The position numbers were made by a program, and so were the translations under genes. A DNA stretch of 9,502 bases, taken from NCBI GenBank assembly GCA_043759735.1, contig JAYUQC010000172.1:1-9502 (forward strand). Direction: 5' to 3'. Below, one piece after another: positions 1-7,507 of this stretch (the stretch's first letter is position 1; every line of letters starts with the position of its first letter). The notes under the pieces were generated by a model. It searched no databases. It was not told the origin of the DNA and saw nothing but the letters and a program-made list of their open reading frames with translations. The DNA is from CAISIP01 sp043759735 (GTDB taxonomy: Bacteria > Pseudomonadota > Gammaproteobacteria > Burkholderiales > Burkholderiaceae_C).

Positions 1-28
1 CCCTTGGGAACGGCCCGGCGGCGCTCAT
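1..28 (-). CDS. Start of next ORF, cut by window edge (ftsW or a further repeat micro-ORF)
   Basis: An ATG at 28-26 overlaps the stop of the preceding micro-ORF as TGATG and reads MSAAGPFPR before leaving the window. A GGAG at 40-37 lies 8 nt upstream. These nine residues are encoded by the repeat and are identical to the start of the micro-ORF at 28-90. The dcw order predicts ftsW after murD. Either ftsW begins here with a repeat-encoded N-terminus, or this is another micro-ORF and ftsW starts further left. The window cannot decide between these. Confidence 0.35.
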
Positions 29-90
29 CAGGAATGCTCCATGCTGCGCATTGCGCTAGTCGCCCTTGGGAACGGCCCGGCGGCGCTCAT
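28..90 (-). CDS. Repeat-derived 20-codon micro-ORF between murD and the next gene
   Basis: This short frame reads MSAAGPFPRATSAMRSMEHS. Its ATG (90-88) shares one base with the murD stop (TGATG). Its stop (30-28) shares one base with the next ATG in the same way. A strong GGAGG at 102-98, inside the murD end, lies 7 nt before the start. The frame is 63 nt long and the repeat period is 62, so duplicating the unit exactly regenerates the one-base overlap. No known domain is visible. It is more likely a translated linker that keeps ribosomes moving to the next gene than a functional peptide. Whether the peptide is made or stable is unknown. Confidence 0.35.
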   Translation of the reverse strand: MSAAGPFPRATSAMRSMEHS

Positions 91-1634
91 CAGGCATCCT
101 CCAGTTCGGTGCCCGCGTCCTGCGCCATCGCCTGCACCGCAGCGTGGAAAACCCGGGCCCGGTGCGGATAGTTGTCGAACATGTCGAAGCTGGCGCAGGC
201 CGGGGACAGCAACACGGCGTCACCGGGCCGGGCCGCGGCGGCAGCGCGCGCAACGGCGTGTTCCATGCTGCCGGCATCAAGCAGGTCGATACCGCTGGCC
301 TGCAGCGCGGCACGGATCAGGGGCGCATCGCGTCCGATCAGCACCACCGCGCGGGCGAACTGGCGTACCGGCTCTGCCAAGGGCGCGAAATCCTGTCCCT
401 TGCCGTCGCCGCCGAGGATCACGACCAGCTTGCGCTCCGCGCCCAGGCCGCCAAGGGCGGCGGCGGTCGCGCCGACATTCGTGCCCTTGCTGTCGTCAAA
501 ATATTCCACCCCGTCCAACACACCGATCGACGCGACCCGGTGTGGTTCGCCGCGGTATTCGCGCAGGGCGAAAAGAATCGGTGCCAGTGCGCAGCCCGCC
601 GCGGCGGCCAATGCCAATGCCGCCAGCGCGTTGACGGCGTTGTGGCGGCCGCGGATGCGCAGGGCTTCGGCCGGTATCAGGCGCTGGATGTGCAGCGCAT
701 CGGCTTGCTGCCCCTTGCGCAGTTTGACGGTCGGATCGAGCGCCTGCGCGCGCACCATCCAGGACATGCCGTTGACCTGTTCCAGCCCGAAGTCGCCCGG
801 CGCCTTGGGCATGCCGGCGCCGAAACAGCTGAAGCGGCGCCCGGTCTTGCCCTTGGCGAGGACCGGTGCCGGCGCCATCGCCATCACCTGGGCATCGTCC
901 CGGTTCAGCAGCATCAGCGCCTGTCGTCCGAAGACGCGGGACTTGGCCTGCGCATAGGCCGCCATCGTGCCGTGCCAGTCCAGGTGGTCCTGACTCAGGT
1001 TCAGCACGCAGGCGGCGCTAGGCTCGAAGCCGGCCGCGCCGGCGTCTTCGGCCGCGCGTTCCGGCCGGGCCATGTCGGCGAGCTGGAAACTCGACAATTC
1101 GATGACCCAGACTTGTGGCAGGCTGGCGCTGGCAACACAGCAGGTCAGGGTGTCGAGCAGGGTCGGTCCGATGTTGCCGGCCAGCACGACACTCTTGCCG
1201 GCGCTTGCGACCAGTTGGGCCGTCAGCGATGCGACCGTGGTCTTGCCATTGGTGCCGGTGATGGCCAGGACCTCGGGTTGGTAAGCCTGGCTCGCCTTGA
1301 GTTCGGCCAATGCCCGGGCGAACAGGTCCAGTTCGCCCCATACCCGAATGCCGGTGGCCGCCGCAGCCTCGGTCAATGGCGCAATCAACGCCGGTGCGAT
1401 CCCCGGGCTCTTGAGCACCAGGCTCGGCCCCGCGGTCAGCAACGCCGCGTCAAGCGCGCCGTGCACAAACACGGCCTGCGGCAGGTCCTGGCGCAGCGTG
1501 GCAAGCTGGGGCGGCGCGGCGCGCGTGTCGGCTACCGTCACATGCGCGCCGGCGCGTTGGCACCAGCGCGCCATCGCCAGGCCGGACGTACCCAGGCCCA
1601 GGATCAGGACGGATTGGGCGTGCAGGTCGGTCAT
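90..1634 (-). CDS. murD: MurD, UDP-N-acetylmuramoyl-L-alanine--D-glutamate ligase
   Basis: This cytoplasmic Mur ligase adds D-glutamate to UDP-MurNAc-L-Ala using ATP. The protein has 514 residues. The N-terminal nucleotide-binding fold shows ILGLGTSGLA (11-20). The ATP P-loop is GTNGKTT (127-133). IELSSFQL follows at 178-185, and QDHLDWHG (215-222) leads to the lysine expected to be carbamylated, K231 in AKSRVF. The C-terminal domain holds DDSKGTN (380-386), ILGGDGKGQDF and LSPACASFDMFDNYPHR. It is about 75 residues longer than E. coli MurD. Extra material appears near 105-120, 190-207 and 280-310, which in my memory is usual for Burkholderiales. The ATG lies 5 nt after the mraY stop with only a weak GAAG far upstream, so translation probably depends on coupling to mraY. 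Its 3' end supplies a strong GGAGG for the next frame. Confidence 0.97.
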   Translation of the reverse strand: MTDLHAQSVLILGLGTSGLAMARWCQRAGAHVTVADTRAAPPQLATLRQDLPQAVFVHGALDAALLTAGPSLVLKSPGIAPALIAPLTEAAAATGIRVWGELDLFARALAELKASQAYQPEVLAITGTNGKTTVASLTAQLVASAGKSVVLAGNIGPTLLDTLTCCVASASLPQVWVIELSSFQLADMARPERAAEDAGAAGFEPSAACVLNLSQDHLDWHGTMAAYAQAKSRVFGRQALMLLNRDDAQVMAMAPAPVLAKGKTGRRFSCFGAGMPKAPGDFGLEQVNGMSWMVRAQALDPTVKLRKGQQADALHIQRLIPAEALRIRGRHNAVNALAALALAAAAGCALAPILFALREYRGEPHRVASIGVLDGVEYFDDSKGTNVGATAAALGGLGAERKLVVILGGDGKGQDFAPLAEPVRQFARAVVLIGRDAPLIRAALQASGIDLLDAGSMEHAVARAAAAARPGDAVLLSPACASFDMFDNYPHRARVFHAAVQAMAQDAGTELEDA

Positions 1635-1639
1635 GGCGA

Positions 1640-2818
1640 TCAGCGCAGCTTCAACGTGGAAAGCCCCACCAGGCACAACAGCATGGTGATGATCCAGAAC
1701 CGCACGACGACCTGCGACTCCTTCCAGCCGGTCTTCTCGAAATGGTGGTGCAGCGGCGCCATCTTGAGCAGGCGCCGGCCTTCGCCGTAGCGCTTGCGGG
1801 TGTATTTGAAATAGCCGACCTGGGCCATCACCGAGACCGCTTCGGCCACGAAGATGCCGCCCATGATCGCCAGTACGATTTCCTGGCGCACGATGACCGC
1901 AATAGTGCCCAGGGCGCCGCCCAGCGCCAATGCGCCCACGTCGCCCATGAACACCTGGGCCGGGTGGGTGTTGAACCACAGGAAGGCCAATCCGGCACCG
2001 GCCATCGCGGCGCAGAAGATCAGCAGTTCGCCTGAACCCGGAATATGCGGAAACAGCAGGTACTTCGAGAACACCGAGCTGCCGGTCACATAGGCAAACA
2101 CACCCAGCGCAGAGCCGACCATCACTACCGGCATGATGGCCAGGCCATCGAGTCCGTCGGTCAGATTGACTGCGTTGCTCGAACCCACGATCACCAGGTA
2201 GGTGAGCACGACGAAGCCGAGAACACCCAGCGGATAGCTGATCTCTTTGAAGAAGGGCAGCAGCAGACCGGCCTTGGGTGGCAGGCTCAGGTCGAAACCC
2301 GATTGCACCCATTTGAAGAACAGCTCCAGCACCCGCAGGTTGGAGTTCTCCGAAATGCTGAACACCAGGTACAGGGCAGCGACCAGGCCGATCACCGATT
2401 GCCAGAAATATTTCTCGCGCGAGCGCATGCCCTCGGGGTTCTTGTGCACCACCTTGCGCCAGTCGTCGACCCAGCCGATGGCGCCGAAACCCAGCGTGAC
2501 CAGCAGCACGATCCAGACGAAGCGGTTCGACAGATCCATCCACAGCAGCGTCGATACGGCAATGCAGATCAGGATCAGCACCCCCCCCATCGTCGGCGTG
2601 CCGCTCTTGCTGAAATGGGTCTCCATGCCGTAGCCACGGATCGGCTGGCCGATCTTGAGCCGCGACAGGTTGCGGATCACCGCCGGGCCGGCAATCAGGC
2701 CTATCAGCAGCGCAGTCAACGCCGACAACACGGCACGCAGCGTCAGGTACTGGAACACCCGCAGGAAGCCGAACTCCGGGCCCAGGGTTTGCAGCCATTG
2801 GGACAGGCTCAGCAACAT
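1640..2818 (-). CDS. mraY: MraY, phospho-N-acetylmuramoyl-pentapeptide transferase
   Basis: This integral membrane enzyme transfers phospho-MurNAc-pentapeptide from the UDP precursor to undecaprenyl phosphate, forming lipid I, the first membrane step of peptidoglycan synthesis. The 392-residue protein is strongly hydrophobic with about ten membrane segments. Family signatures are in order: GTPTMGG (73-79), the catalytic aspartate pair in WVDDWRK (116-122), NAVNLTDGLDGLA (215-227), VFMGDVGAL (289-297) and the histidine-rich loop PLHHHFE (355-361). Length and motif spacing match the family, with roughly 30 extra residues relative to E. coli MraY (360) in loops around 155-195. The ATG lies inside the murF end (10-nt overlap), with GGAG at 2829-2826 placed 7 nt upstream. 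A run of eight G residues encodes part of GTPTMGG; the frame is intact. Confidence 0.97.
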   Translation of the reverse strand: MLLSLSQWLQTLGPEFGFLRVFQYLTLRAVLSALTALLIGLIAGPAVIRNLSRLKIGQPIRGYGMETHFSKSGTPTMGGVLILICIAVSTLLWMDLSNRFVWIVLLVTLGFGAIGWVDDWRKVVHKNPEGMRSREKYFWQSVIGLVAALYLVFSISENSNLRVLELFFKWVQSGFDLSLPPKAGLLLPFFKEISYPLGVLGFVVLTYLVIVGSSNAVNLTDGLDGLAIMPVVMVGSALGVFAYVTGSSVFSKYLLFPHIPGSGELLIFCAAMAGAGLAFLWFNTHPAQVFMGDVGALALGGALGTIAVIVRQEIVLAIMGGIFVAEAVSVMAQVGYFKYTRKRYGEGRRLLKMAPLHHHFEKTGWKESQVVVRFWIITMLLCLVGLSTLKLR

Positions 2819-4236
2819 GCGGCTTCTCCGGTTGTGCTGCCCGTGGCCGAAGAGGCGCCGGCAACCAGTGCCTCGACCACCCGCTCCATGCGCATGAAGC
2901 GTGAGCCCTTGACCAGCACGCTAGACATGCAGGGCATCTGCGCGGTAACTGCATCGATCAGCGCCGGCATGGTGTCGAAATGGCGGGCACCGGCAAACGA
3001 CGCTGCCGCGTGTGCGGACAGCTTGCCGAGCGTGAACAGCGACCCGATGCCCAGCGCCTGGGCCTTCGCTCCGGCCTGGGCATGGAACTGCGGGCCCTGG
3101 TCGCCCACCTCACCCATGTCACCAAGCACCATCAGCTGCGAGGCCGGCAGCGCCGCCAGCATCTCCAGCGCTGCATCTACCGAGTCCGGATTGGCGTTGT
3201 AGCTGTCGTCAATCAGGGTGCAGGCCCTGCCGTGCCAGTGCAGCTGCTGGGTGCGCGAGCGTCCCTTGACCGCCTCGAACGCCTGCAGGCCAGCACGAAT
3301 ATGCGATAGCGGCACGCCGGCGGCGATTGCACAAGTGGCCGCGGCCAGTGCATTGCGTACGTTGTGCAGGCCAGCCATGGGCAGCGTGAACGGCAGGTCT
3401 CCGCAGGGGGTATGCGCCAGCACACGCCAGCGGTCGTGGTTCCATGCTGGCGCCGGCGCGTGGACGTCTGCGCCAGGCGCGGCTCCGGTTGCCGACGTGA
3501 TCGCGAAACTCAGGCAGCGCCGCTTGCCGGCGCGCGCGCGCCACTGCGCGGCGAAAGCATCGTCGTGCGGAAACACTGCTACGCCATCGGCGGGCAGGGC
3601 ATCGATCGCCGCGCCGTTCTCCTGCGCCACCGCCTCGACCGAGGCCATGAACTCCAGGTGTTCGCGCTGCGCGTTGTTGACCAGCGCCACGGATGGTTGC
3701 GCCATGCCCGACAGCAACGCGATCTCGCCCGGATGGTTCATGCCCAGTTCGATGGCGGCGATGCGGTGTTCGGCGCACAGGCGCAGCAGCGTCAACGGCA
3801 GGCCGATGTCGTTGTTGAAGTTGCCCAGTGTGGCAAGCGATGCATCGGGAAAGGCGCTGCGCAGGATCGCTGCCAGCATCTGGGTCACGGTTGTCTTGCC
3901 GTTGCTTCCGGTCACTGCGATCAGCACCGGCGTGAACTGCTCGCGCCAGCGCGTGGCGAGCAGGCCCAACGCCTTGCGCGTGTCGGCCACCACGATGCCA
4001 TCCAGGCCGGCGGCGCGCAACGCGTCGGCGCTGTGGGCCAGGGCCGCGACGGCGCCGGCGGTGCGGGCTTGCGCCAGGAACTGGTTGCCGTCGAAGTTGT
4101 CCCCCGCGATCGCGACGAACAGGTCGCCGGGCTGTACGCTGCGGGTGTCCGAATGCACGCGGCTCACATGCTTTGCGGGATTGCCCACCAGCGTGCTGCC
4201 GGGCAACCATTGGGCGGCTTGGCGCAGGTCCATCAT
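2809..4236 (-). CDS. murF: MurF, UDP-MurNAc-tripeptide--D-alanyl-D-alanine ligase
   Basis: This cytoplasmic ATP-dependent ligase adds D-Ala-D-Ala to UDP-MurNAc-tripeptide and completes the pentapeptide precursor used by MraY. The protein has 475 residues. The N-terminal substrate domain carries SDTRSVQPGDLFVAI (29-43). The P-loop is TGSNGKTT (109-116), followed by LGNFNNDIGLPL, IELGMNHPGEI and NNAQREHLEF in the central ATPase domain. The C-terminal domain has DDSYNANPDS, LGDMGEVGDQG and LVKGSRFMRME. All expected motifs are present and length is normal. Two adjacent ATGs occur: the first (4236) forms an ATGA overlap with the murE stop and the second (4233) a TGATG overlap. I chose the first, because a GGGGG stretch lies 7 nt before it. 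The tail after about residue 455 is a low-complexity Ala/Ser/Thr extension ending in AACC. Confidence 0.97.
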   Translation of the reverse strand: MMDLRQAAQWLPGSTLVGNPAKHVSRVHSDTRSVQPGDLFVAIAGDNFDGNQFLAQARTAGAVAALAHSADALRAAGLDGIVVADTRKALGLLATRWREQFTPVLIAVTGSNGKTTVTQMLAAILRSAFPDASLATLGNFNNDIGLPLTLLRLCAEHRIAAIELGMNHPGEIALLSGMAQPSVALVNNAQREHLEFMASVEAVAQENGAAIDALPADGVAVFPHDDAFAAQWRARAGKRRCLSFAITSATGAAPGADVHAPAPAWNHDRWRVLAHTPCGDLPFTLPMAGLHNVRNALAAATCAIAAGVPLSHIRAGLQAFEAVKGRSRTQQLHWHGRACTLIDDSYNANPDSVDAALEMLAALPASQLMVLGDMGEVGDQGPQFHAQAGAKAQALGIGSLFTLGKLSAHAAASFAGARHFDTMPALIDAVTAQMPCMSSVLVKGSRFMRMERVVEALVAGASSATGSTTGEAACC

Positions 4237-5771
4237 GCCGCCACCCCCTGCGCCACGGCGGCGCCGCGGCGCCGCGCCAATGCAGCGCGTGCTTGTTCCA
4301 GGTCGGAGAATGCCCGGCGCCGGCCAGCCACTTCCTGGTAGCTCTCATGGCCCTTGCCGGCGATCAGGATCACGTCGGCGCTGGCGGCCGCGGTGACAGT
4401 GGCGTCGATGGCCAGCGCGCGGTCGGGCTGCTGGCGCACCGATGCATGACCGACCAGCGCCGGAACGATCTGTGCCATGATCGCCAACGGGTCTTCGCTG
4501 CGCGGGTTGTCGCTGGTCACCACGACATGGTCGGCTGCGACGGCGGCCGCGCCCATCAGTGGTCGTTTGCCGGGGTCGCGGTCGCCGCCACAACCAAAGA
4601 CACACCACAGCTTGCCATCGCGCTGGCGCGCGAGCGGCTGCAATGCGGCCAGCGCCTTGTCCAGCGCGTCGGGTGTATGCGCATAGTCGATCGCCACCAG
4701 CGGCATGTCCGGCTCGAGCAGCCGCTGCATGCGCCCGGGTACCGGCGCGAGTTCGGCGCAGGCAAGCACCGCCTGCGCCAGCGGAACGCCCAGCGAGCGC
4801 ATGGCAGCGATCACGCCCAGCAGATTGCTGACGTTGTACTGGCCGATCAAATCGGTCTGCAGCCGGTGGCGTTCGGTGGCCTCGAGCACGTCGAATTCCA
4901 GGCCGGTGCGACCCATGGCGATTGCCTCGGCGCGCAGCCGTGCCGGTGCGTTGCATGAGACCGTCCAGACATCCAGCGATTGCAACGCGGGCAACGCCAG
5001 CAGATCCGGACCGCGCGGGTCGTCGATGTTGACCACCGCCGCTTGCAGGCCTGGCCACTGGAACAACCGTGACTTGGCCTGCCAGTAGGCCTGCATCGAA
5101 CCGTGGTAGTCCAGATGGTCCTGGGTGAAATTGGTGAACACCGCGGTGTGGATGCGCAGGCCGTCGAGCCGGTGCTCGTCAATGCCGATCGACGAGGCCT
5201 CAAGCGCGCAGGCGCGAATGCCGGAGTCGGCGAAACGGCGCAGACTGGCCTGCAGCAACACCGGGTCGGGTGTCGTCAGGCCGGTTGCCGTCAGGCCTGC
5301 CACACCCCGGTCGTCACTGGTCCCCGCCGCTGGCGGCTGGCCGACGCCCAGTGTGCCGATCATCGCGCAGGGTATCGCGGGCGCAAGCCGCGGGCTCGAC
5401 AGGGCCTGCGCCAGCCACCATGCGGTGGAGGTCTTGCCGTTGGTACCGGTCACCGCGACCACGCGCAGCTGGTCCGACGGGTCGTTGTAGTAGGCGCAGG
5501 CCACCAGCGCGCTGGCCGACTTGAGTCCGGCGTAACAGGCCATGCGGGCATCGGGCAGCTCGAATTGCGCAGCGCCGTCACGCTCCACCAGGCACGCCGC
5601 GGCGCCATTGGCCACCGCGGCCGGCACATGGGCGCGCGCATCGTGGGTCGCCCCCGGCCAGGCGATGAACCCGTCGCCAGGCATGAGCTTGCGGCTGTCG
5701 GTCTGCAGCGCGCCGGTCACATGCTGGTGCAACCATGCCGCTGCGGCGCCCGGGGAGTGCAGTTCCTGCAT
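4233..5771 (-). CDS. murE: MurE, UDP-MurNAc-L-Ala-D-Glu--meso-diaminopimelate ligase
   Basis: This cytoplasmic ATP-dependent ligase adds the third residue of the stem peptide. The 512-residue protein shows TDSRKLMPGDGFIA (24-37) in the UDP-binding domain and the P-loop TGTNGKT (108-114). Then come GLTTPDP (164-170), EASSIGI (191-197) and TQDHLDYHG (216-224), with the expected carbamylated lysine K233 in QAKSRLF. The C-terminal domain carries YAHTPDAL, FGCGGDRDPGKRP and the specificity motif DNPR (421-424), which in this family marks meso-diaminopimelate as substrate, as expected for a Gram-negative. ATG at 5771 forms a TGATG overlap with the ftsI stop and lies 8 nt after GGAGGAG (5786-5780). 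A GTG immediately upstream (5774) is possible but sits only 5 nt from that site. Nothing unusual is seen. Confidence 0.97.
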   Translation of the reverse strand: MQELHSPGAAAAWLHQHVTGALQTDSRKLMPGDGFIAWPGATHDARAHVPAAVANGAAACLVERDGAAQFELPDARMACYAGLKSASALVACAYYNDPSDQLRVVAVTGTNGKTSTAWWLAQALSSPRLAPAIPCAMIGTLGVGQPPAAGTSDDRGVAGLTATGLTTPDPVLLQASLRRFADSGIRACALEASSIGIDEHRLDGLRIHTAVFTNFTQDHLDYHGSMQAYWQAKSRLFQWPGLQAAVVNIDDPRGPDLLALPALQSLDVWTVSCNAPARLRAEAIAMGRTGLEFDVLEATERHRLQTDLIGQYNVSNLLGVIAAMRSLGVPLAQAVLACAELAPVPGRMQRLLEPDMPLVAIDYAHTPDALDKALAALQPLARQRDGKLWCVFGCGGDRDPGKRPLMGAAAVAADHVVVTSDNPRSEDPLAIMAQIVPALVGHASVRQQPDRALAIDATVTAAASADVILIAGKGHESYQEVAGRRRAFSDLEQARAALARRRGAAVAQGVAA

Positions 5772-7507
5772 CACAGGCTCTCCTCCACGGCGGTGACGAT
5801 CTGCGGCTTGACCGCCATGTCGGGCGTGACGCCCATCAGGCGCAGCGCCTGCTGCACGGTCTCGCTGAAGACGGGCGCGGCGACCTCGCCACCGTAGTAT
5901 TTGCCGTTGCTCGGCTCGTCGATCATCACCGCCACCACCACGCGCGGCTTGTCGATCGGCGCCATGCCGGTGAACCAGGATCGGTACCTGTCGGTGGCAT
6001 AACCCTTGCCGACCTGCTTGCGCGCGGTGCCCGACTTGCCTCCGACCGAATAGCCGATCGTTTGGGCGCGCTGGCCGGTGCCGCCGGGGCCAGCGGCCAT
6101 CTGCAGCATCTTGCGTACGGCAGCGGCATTCTCAGCCGAAAACACCGGTGTGCCGATCGCCGGTTCGTCGCTCTTGACGATGGTGGCGGGAATGATCCGG
6201 CCGTCGTGCGCAAACGCGGTGTACGACTGCGCCATCTGGAACAACGATGCCGACAACCCATAACCATAGGCCATCGTCGCTTGTTCGACCGGGCGCCAGG
6301 TTTTCCAGGGCCGCAGCCGGCCGGTCACGGCGCCGGGAAACTGCAGCTGGGGCTTTTGGCCATAACCGAGCTGGGTGTAGGTGTCCCACATCTCGCGCGG
6401 ACTCAATTTCTGCGCGATCTTGAGCGCGCCGACATTGCTCGATTTCTGGATCACGCCTTCGACCGTCAGGGTTCCGTAGTCGTGCGTGTCGCGGATCGTG
6501 AAGCCGCCCATCACATAGCGACCAGGTCCGGTGTCGATCAGGGTCTGCGGCTTGATACGCCCGGCTTCCAGCGCCATCGCGACCGTGATCGGTTTCATCG
6601 TTGAGCCGGGCTCGAACACATCGGTCAATGCGCGGTTGCGCAATTGCTCTCCGGTCAGGCCGCGCCGGTTGTCGGGTGCGTAGCTGGGGTAGTTGGCCAT
6701 CGCCAGCACCTCCCCGGTGACCGCGTCGAGCACTACGACGCTGCCGCCGCGGGCTTTGTGGGTGGTCACTGCGTCGCGCAGCTTCTGATAGGCGAAGAAC
6801 TGGATCTTGCTGTCGATGCTGAGCTGGATGTCCTTGCCATCGACCGGTGGCACTTGCTCGCCGACGCCCTCGACGACCCGTCCGAGCCGGTCCTTGATCA
6901 CGCGTCGCGAACCGGCTCTGCCTGCCAGGTCCTGGTCGAACGCCAGTTCGATCCCTTCCTGGCCATGGTCTTCCACATTGGTGAAGCCCACCACATGGGC
7001 CGCTGCCGGACCCTCGGGGTACTCGCGGCGGTATTCCTCGCGCTGGTAGATGCCCTTGAGCTCCAGTGCGGCAATGTCTTTGCCAACCGCCTCGTCGACC
7101 TGGCGCTTGAGCCAGACAAAGGTCTTGTCGTCATCGTCGAGCTTGCGCTCCAGCGCGGCCAGTGGCATGCCCAGCAGCTTGGCCAGTTGCTTGAGCCGCA
7201 CCGGGTCGCGCGGCACGTCTTCGGGAATGGCCCAGATGCTGGGCGCAGGTACGCTCGATGCAAGGATCAGCCCATTGCGGTCCAGGATGCGGCCACGATT
7301 GGCCGGTAGCGCCAGTGTGCGCGCAAAACGCACTTCACCCTGGCGCTGGAAAAATTCGTTGGCCACGACCTGGATGTAGACGGCCCGTGCGGCCAGGCCG
7401 ACGAATCCGACCGCGACCGCCGCCACCACCAACTTGCTGCGCCATACCGGCGTTCGGCTGGCCAGCAGCGGGCTGGAGGTGTAGGGGATGCTCTTGCTGC
7501 GACTCAT
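5771..7507 (-). CDS. ftsI: FtsI (PBP3), septal peptidoglycan D,D-transpeptidase
   Basis: This class B penicillin-binding protein crosslinks septal peptidoglycan in the divisome with FtsW and FtsQLB. The protein has 578 residues from the ATG at 7507, close to E. coli FtsI (588). It has a short cytoplasmic tail, one membrane segment (about 25-45), a PBP dimerisation region with LPANRGRILDRNG (67-79), and a transpeptidase domain. The active-site motifs are STMK (302-305, catalytic S302), SSN (356-358) and KSGT (491-494). The start is supported by GAAGG (7519-7515) 7 nt upstream and by homology of the MSRSKSIPY start. The frame stays open upstream through a repeat and offers a second ATG at 7567, which would add the repeat-encoded peptide MSPPGRSQGSCRSAQREGVR. 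I regard that as an extension artefact or minor product. Translation from 7507 overlaps the micro-ORF stop as ATGA. Confidence 0.96.
   Translation of the reverse strand: MSRSKSIPYTSSPLLASRTPVWRSKLVVAAVAVGFVGLAARAVYIQVVANEFFQRQGEVRFARTLALPANRGRILDRNGLILASSVPAPSIWAIPEDVPRDPVRLKQLAKLLGMPLAALERKLDDDDKTFVWLKRQVDEAVGKDIAALELKGIYQREEYRREYPEGPAAAHVVGFTNVEDHGQEGIELAFDQDLAGRAGSRRVIKDRLGRVVEGVGEQVPPVDGKDIQLSIDSKIQFFAYQKLRDAVTTHKARGGSVVVLDAVTGEVLAMANYPSYAPDNRRGLTGEQLRNRALTDVFEPGSTMKPITVAMALEAGRIKPQTLIDTGPGRYVMGGFTIRDTHDYGTLTVEGVIQKSSNVGALKIAQKLSPREMWDTYTQLGYGQKPQLQFPGAVTGRLRPWKTWRPVEQATMAYGYGLSASLFQMAQSYTAFAHDGRIIPATIVKSDEPAIGTPVFSAENAAAVRKMLQMAAGPGGTGQRAQTIGYSVGGKSGTARKQVGKGYATDRYRSWFTGMAPIDKPRVVVAVMIDEPSNGKYYGGEVAAPVFSETVQQALRLMGVTPDMAVKPQIVTAVEESL

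Larger units (their letters stand above)
1..105 (-). repeat. 62-bp tandem repeat at the end of murD
   Basis: Positions 1-32 and 63-94 are identical over 32 bp, a period of 62 bp. Similarity continues a little further: each copy is preceded on the minus strand by TGGAG, GGATG or GCATT, then CC and TGATGAG. On the coding strand each copy reads TGATGAGCGC followed by CGCCGGGCCGTTCCCAAGG. That core differs at one base from the 19-bp core in the ftsL-ftsI repeat (CGCCGGGCCGCTCCCAAGG). The repeat may continue to the left of the window. Confidence 0.9.

Noticed and set aside
66..1790. A 574-codon open frame on the plus strand opposite murD and the end of mraY
   Set aside because: The minus strand carries clear MurD and MraY motifs. 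The plus-strand product has no recognisable domain and looks like a high-GC shadow frame.
90..2954. A single 954-codon reading frame covering murD and most of mraY
   Set aside because: Only the part from the ATG at 1634 is MurD. The upstream part is an out-of-frame reading of mraY, whose real frame carries all MraY motifs.
3218..4396. A 392-codon plus-strand frame and overlapping frames opposite murF
   Set aside because: These are antisense to a motif-complete murF, with no plausible domain and no ribosome binding site of note. They are expected by chance at this GC content.
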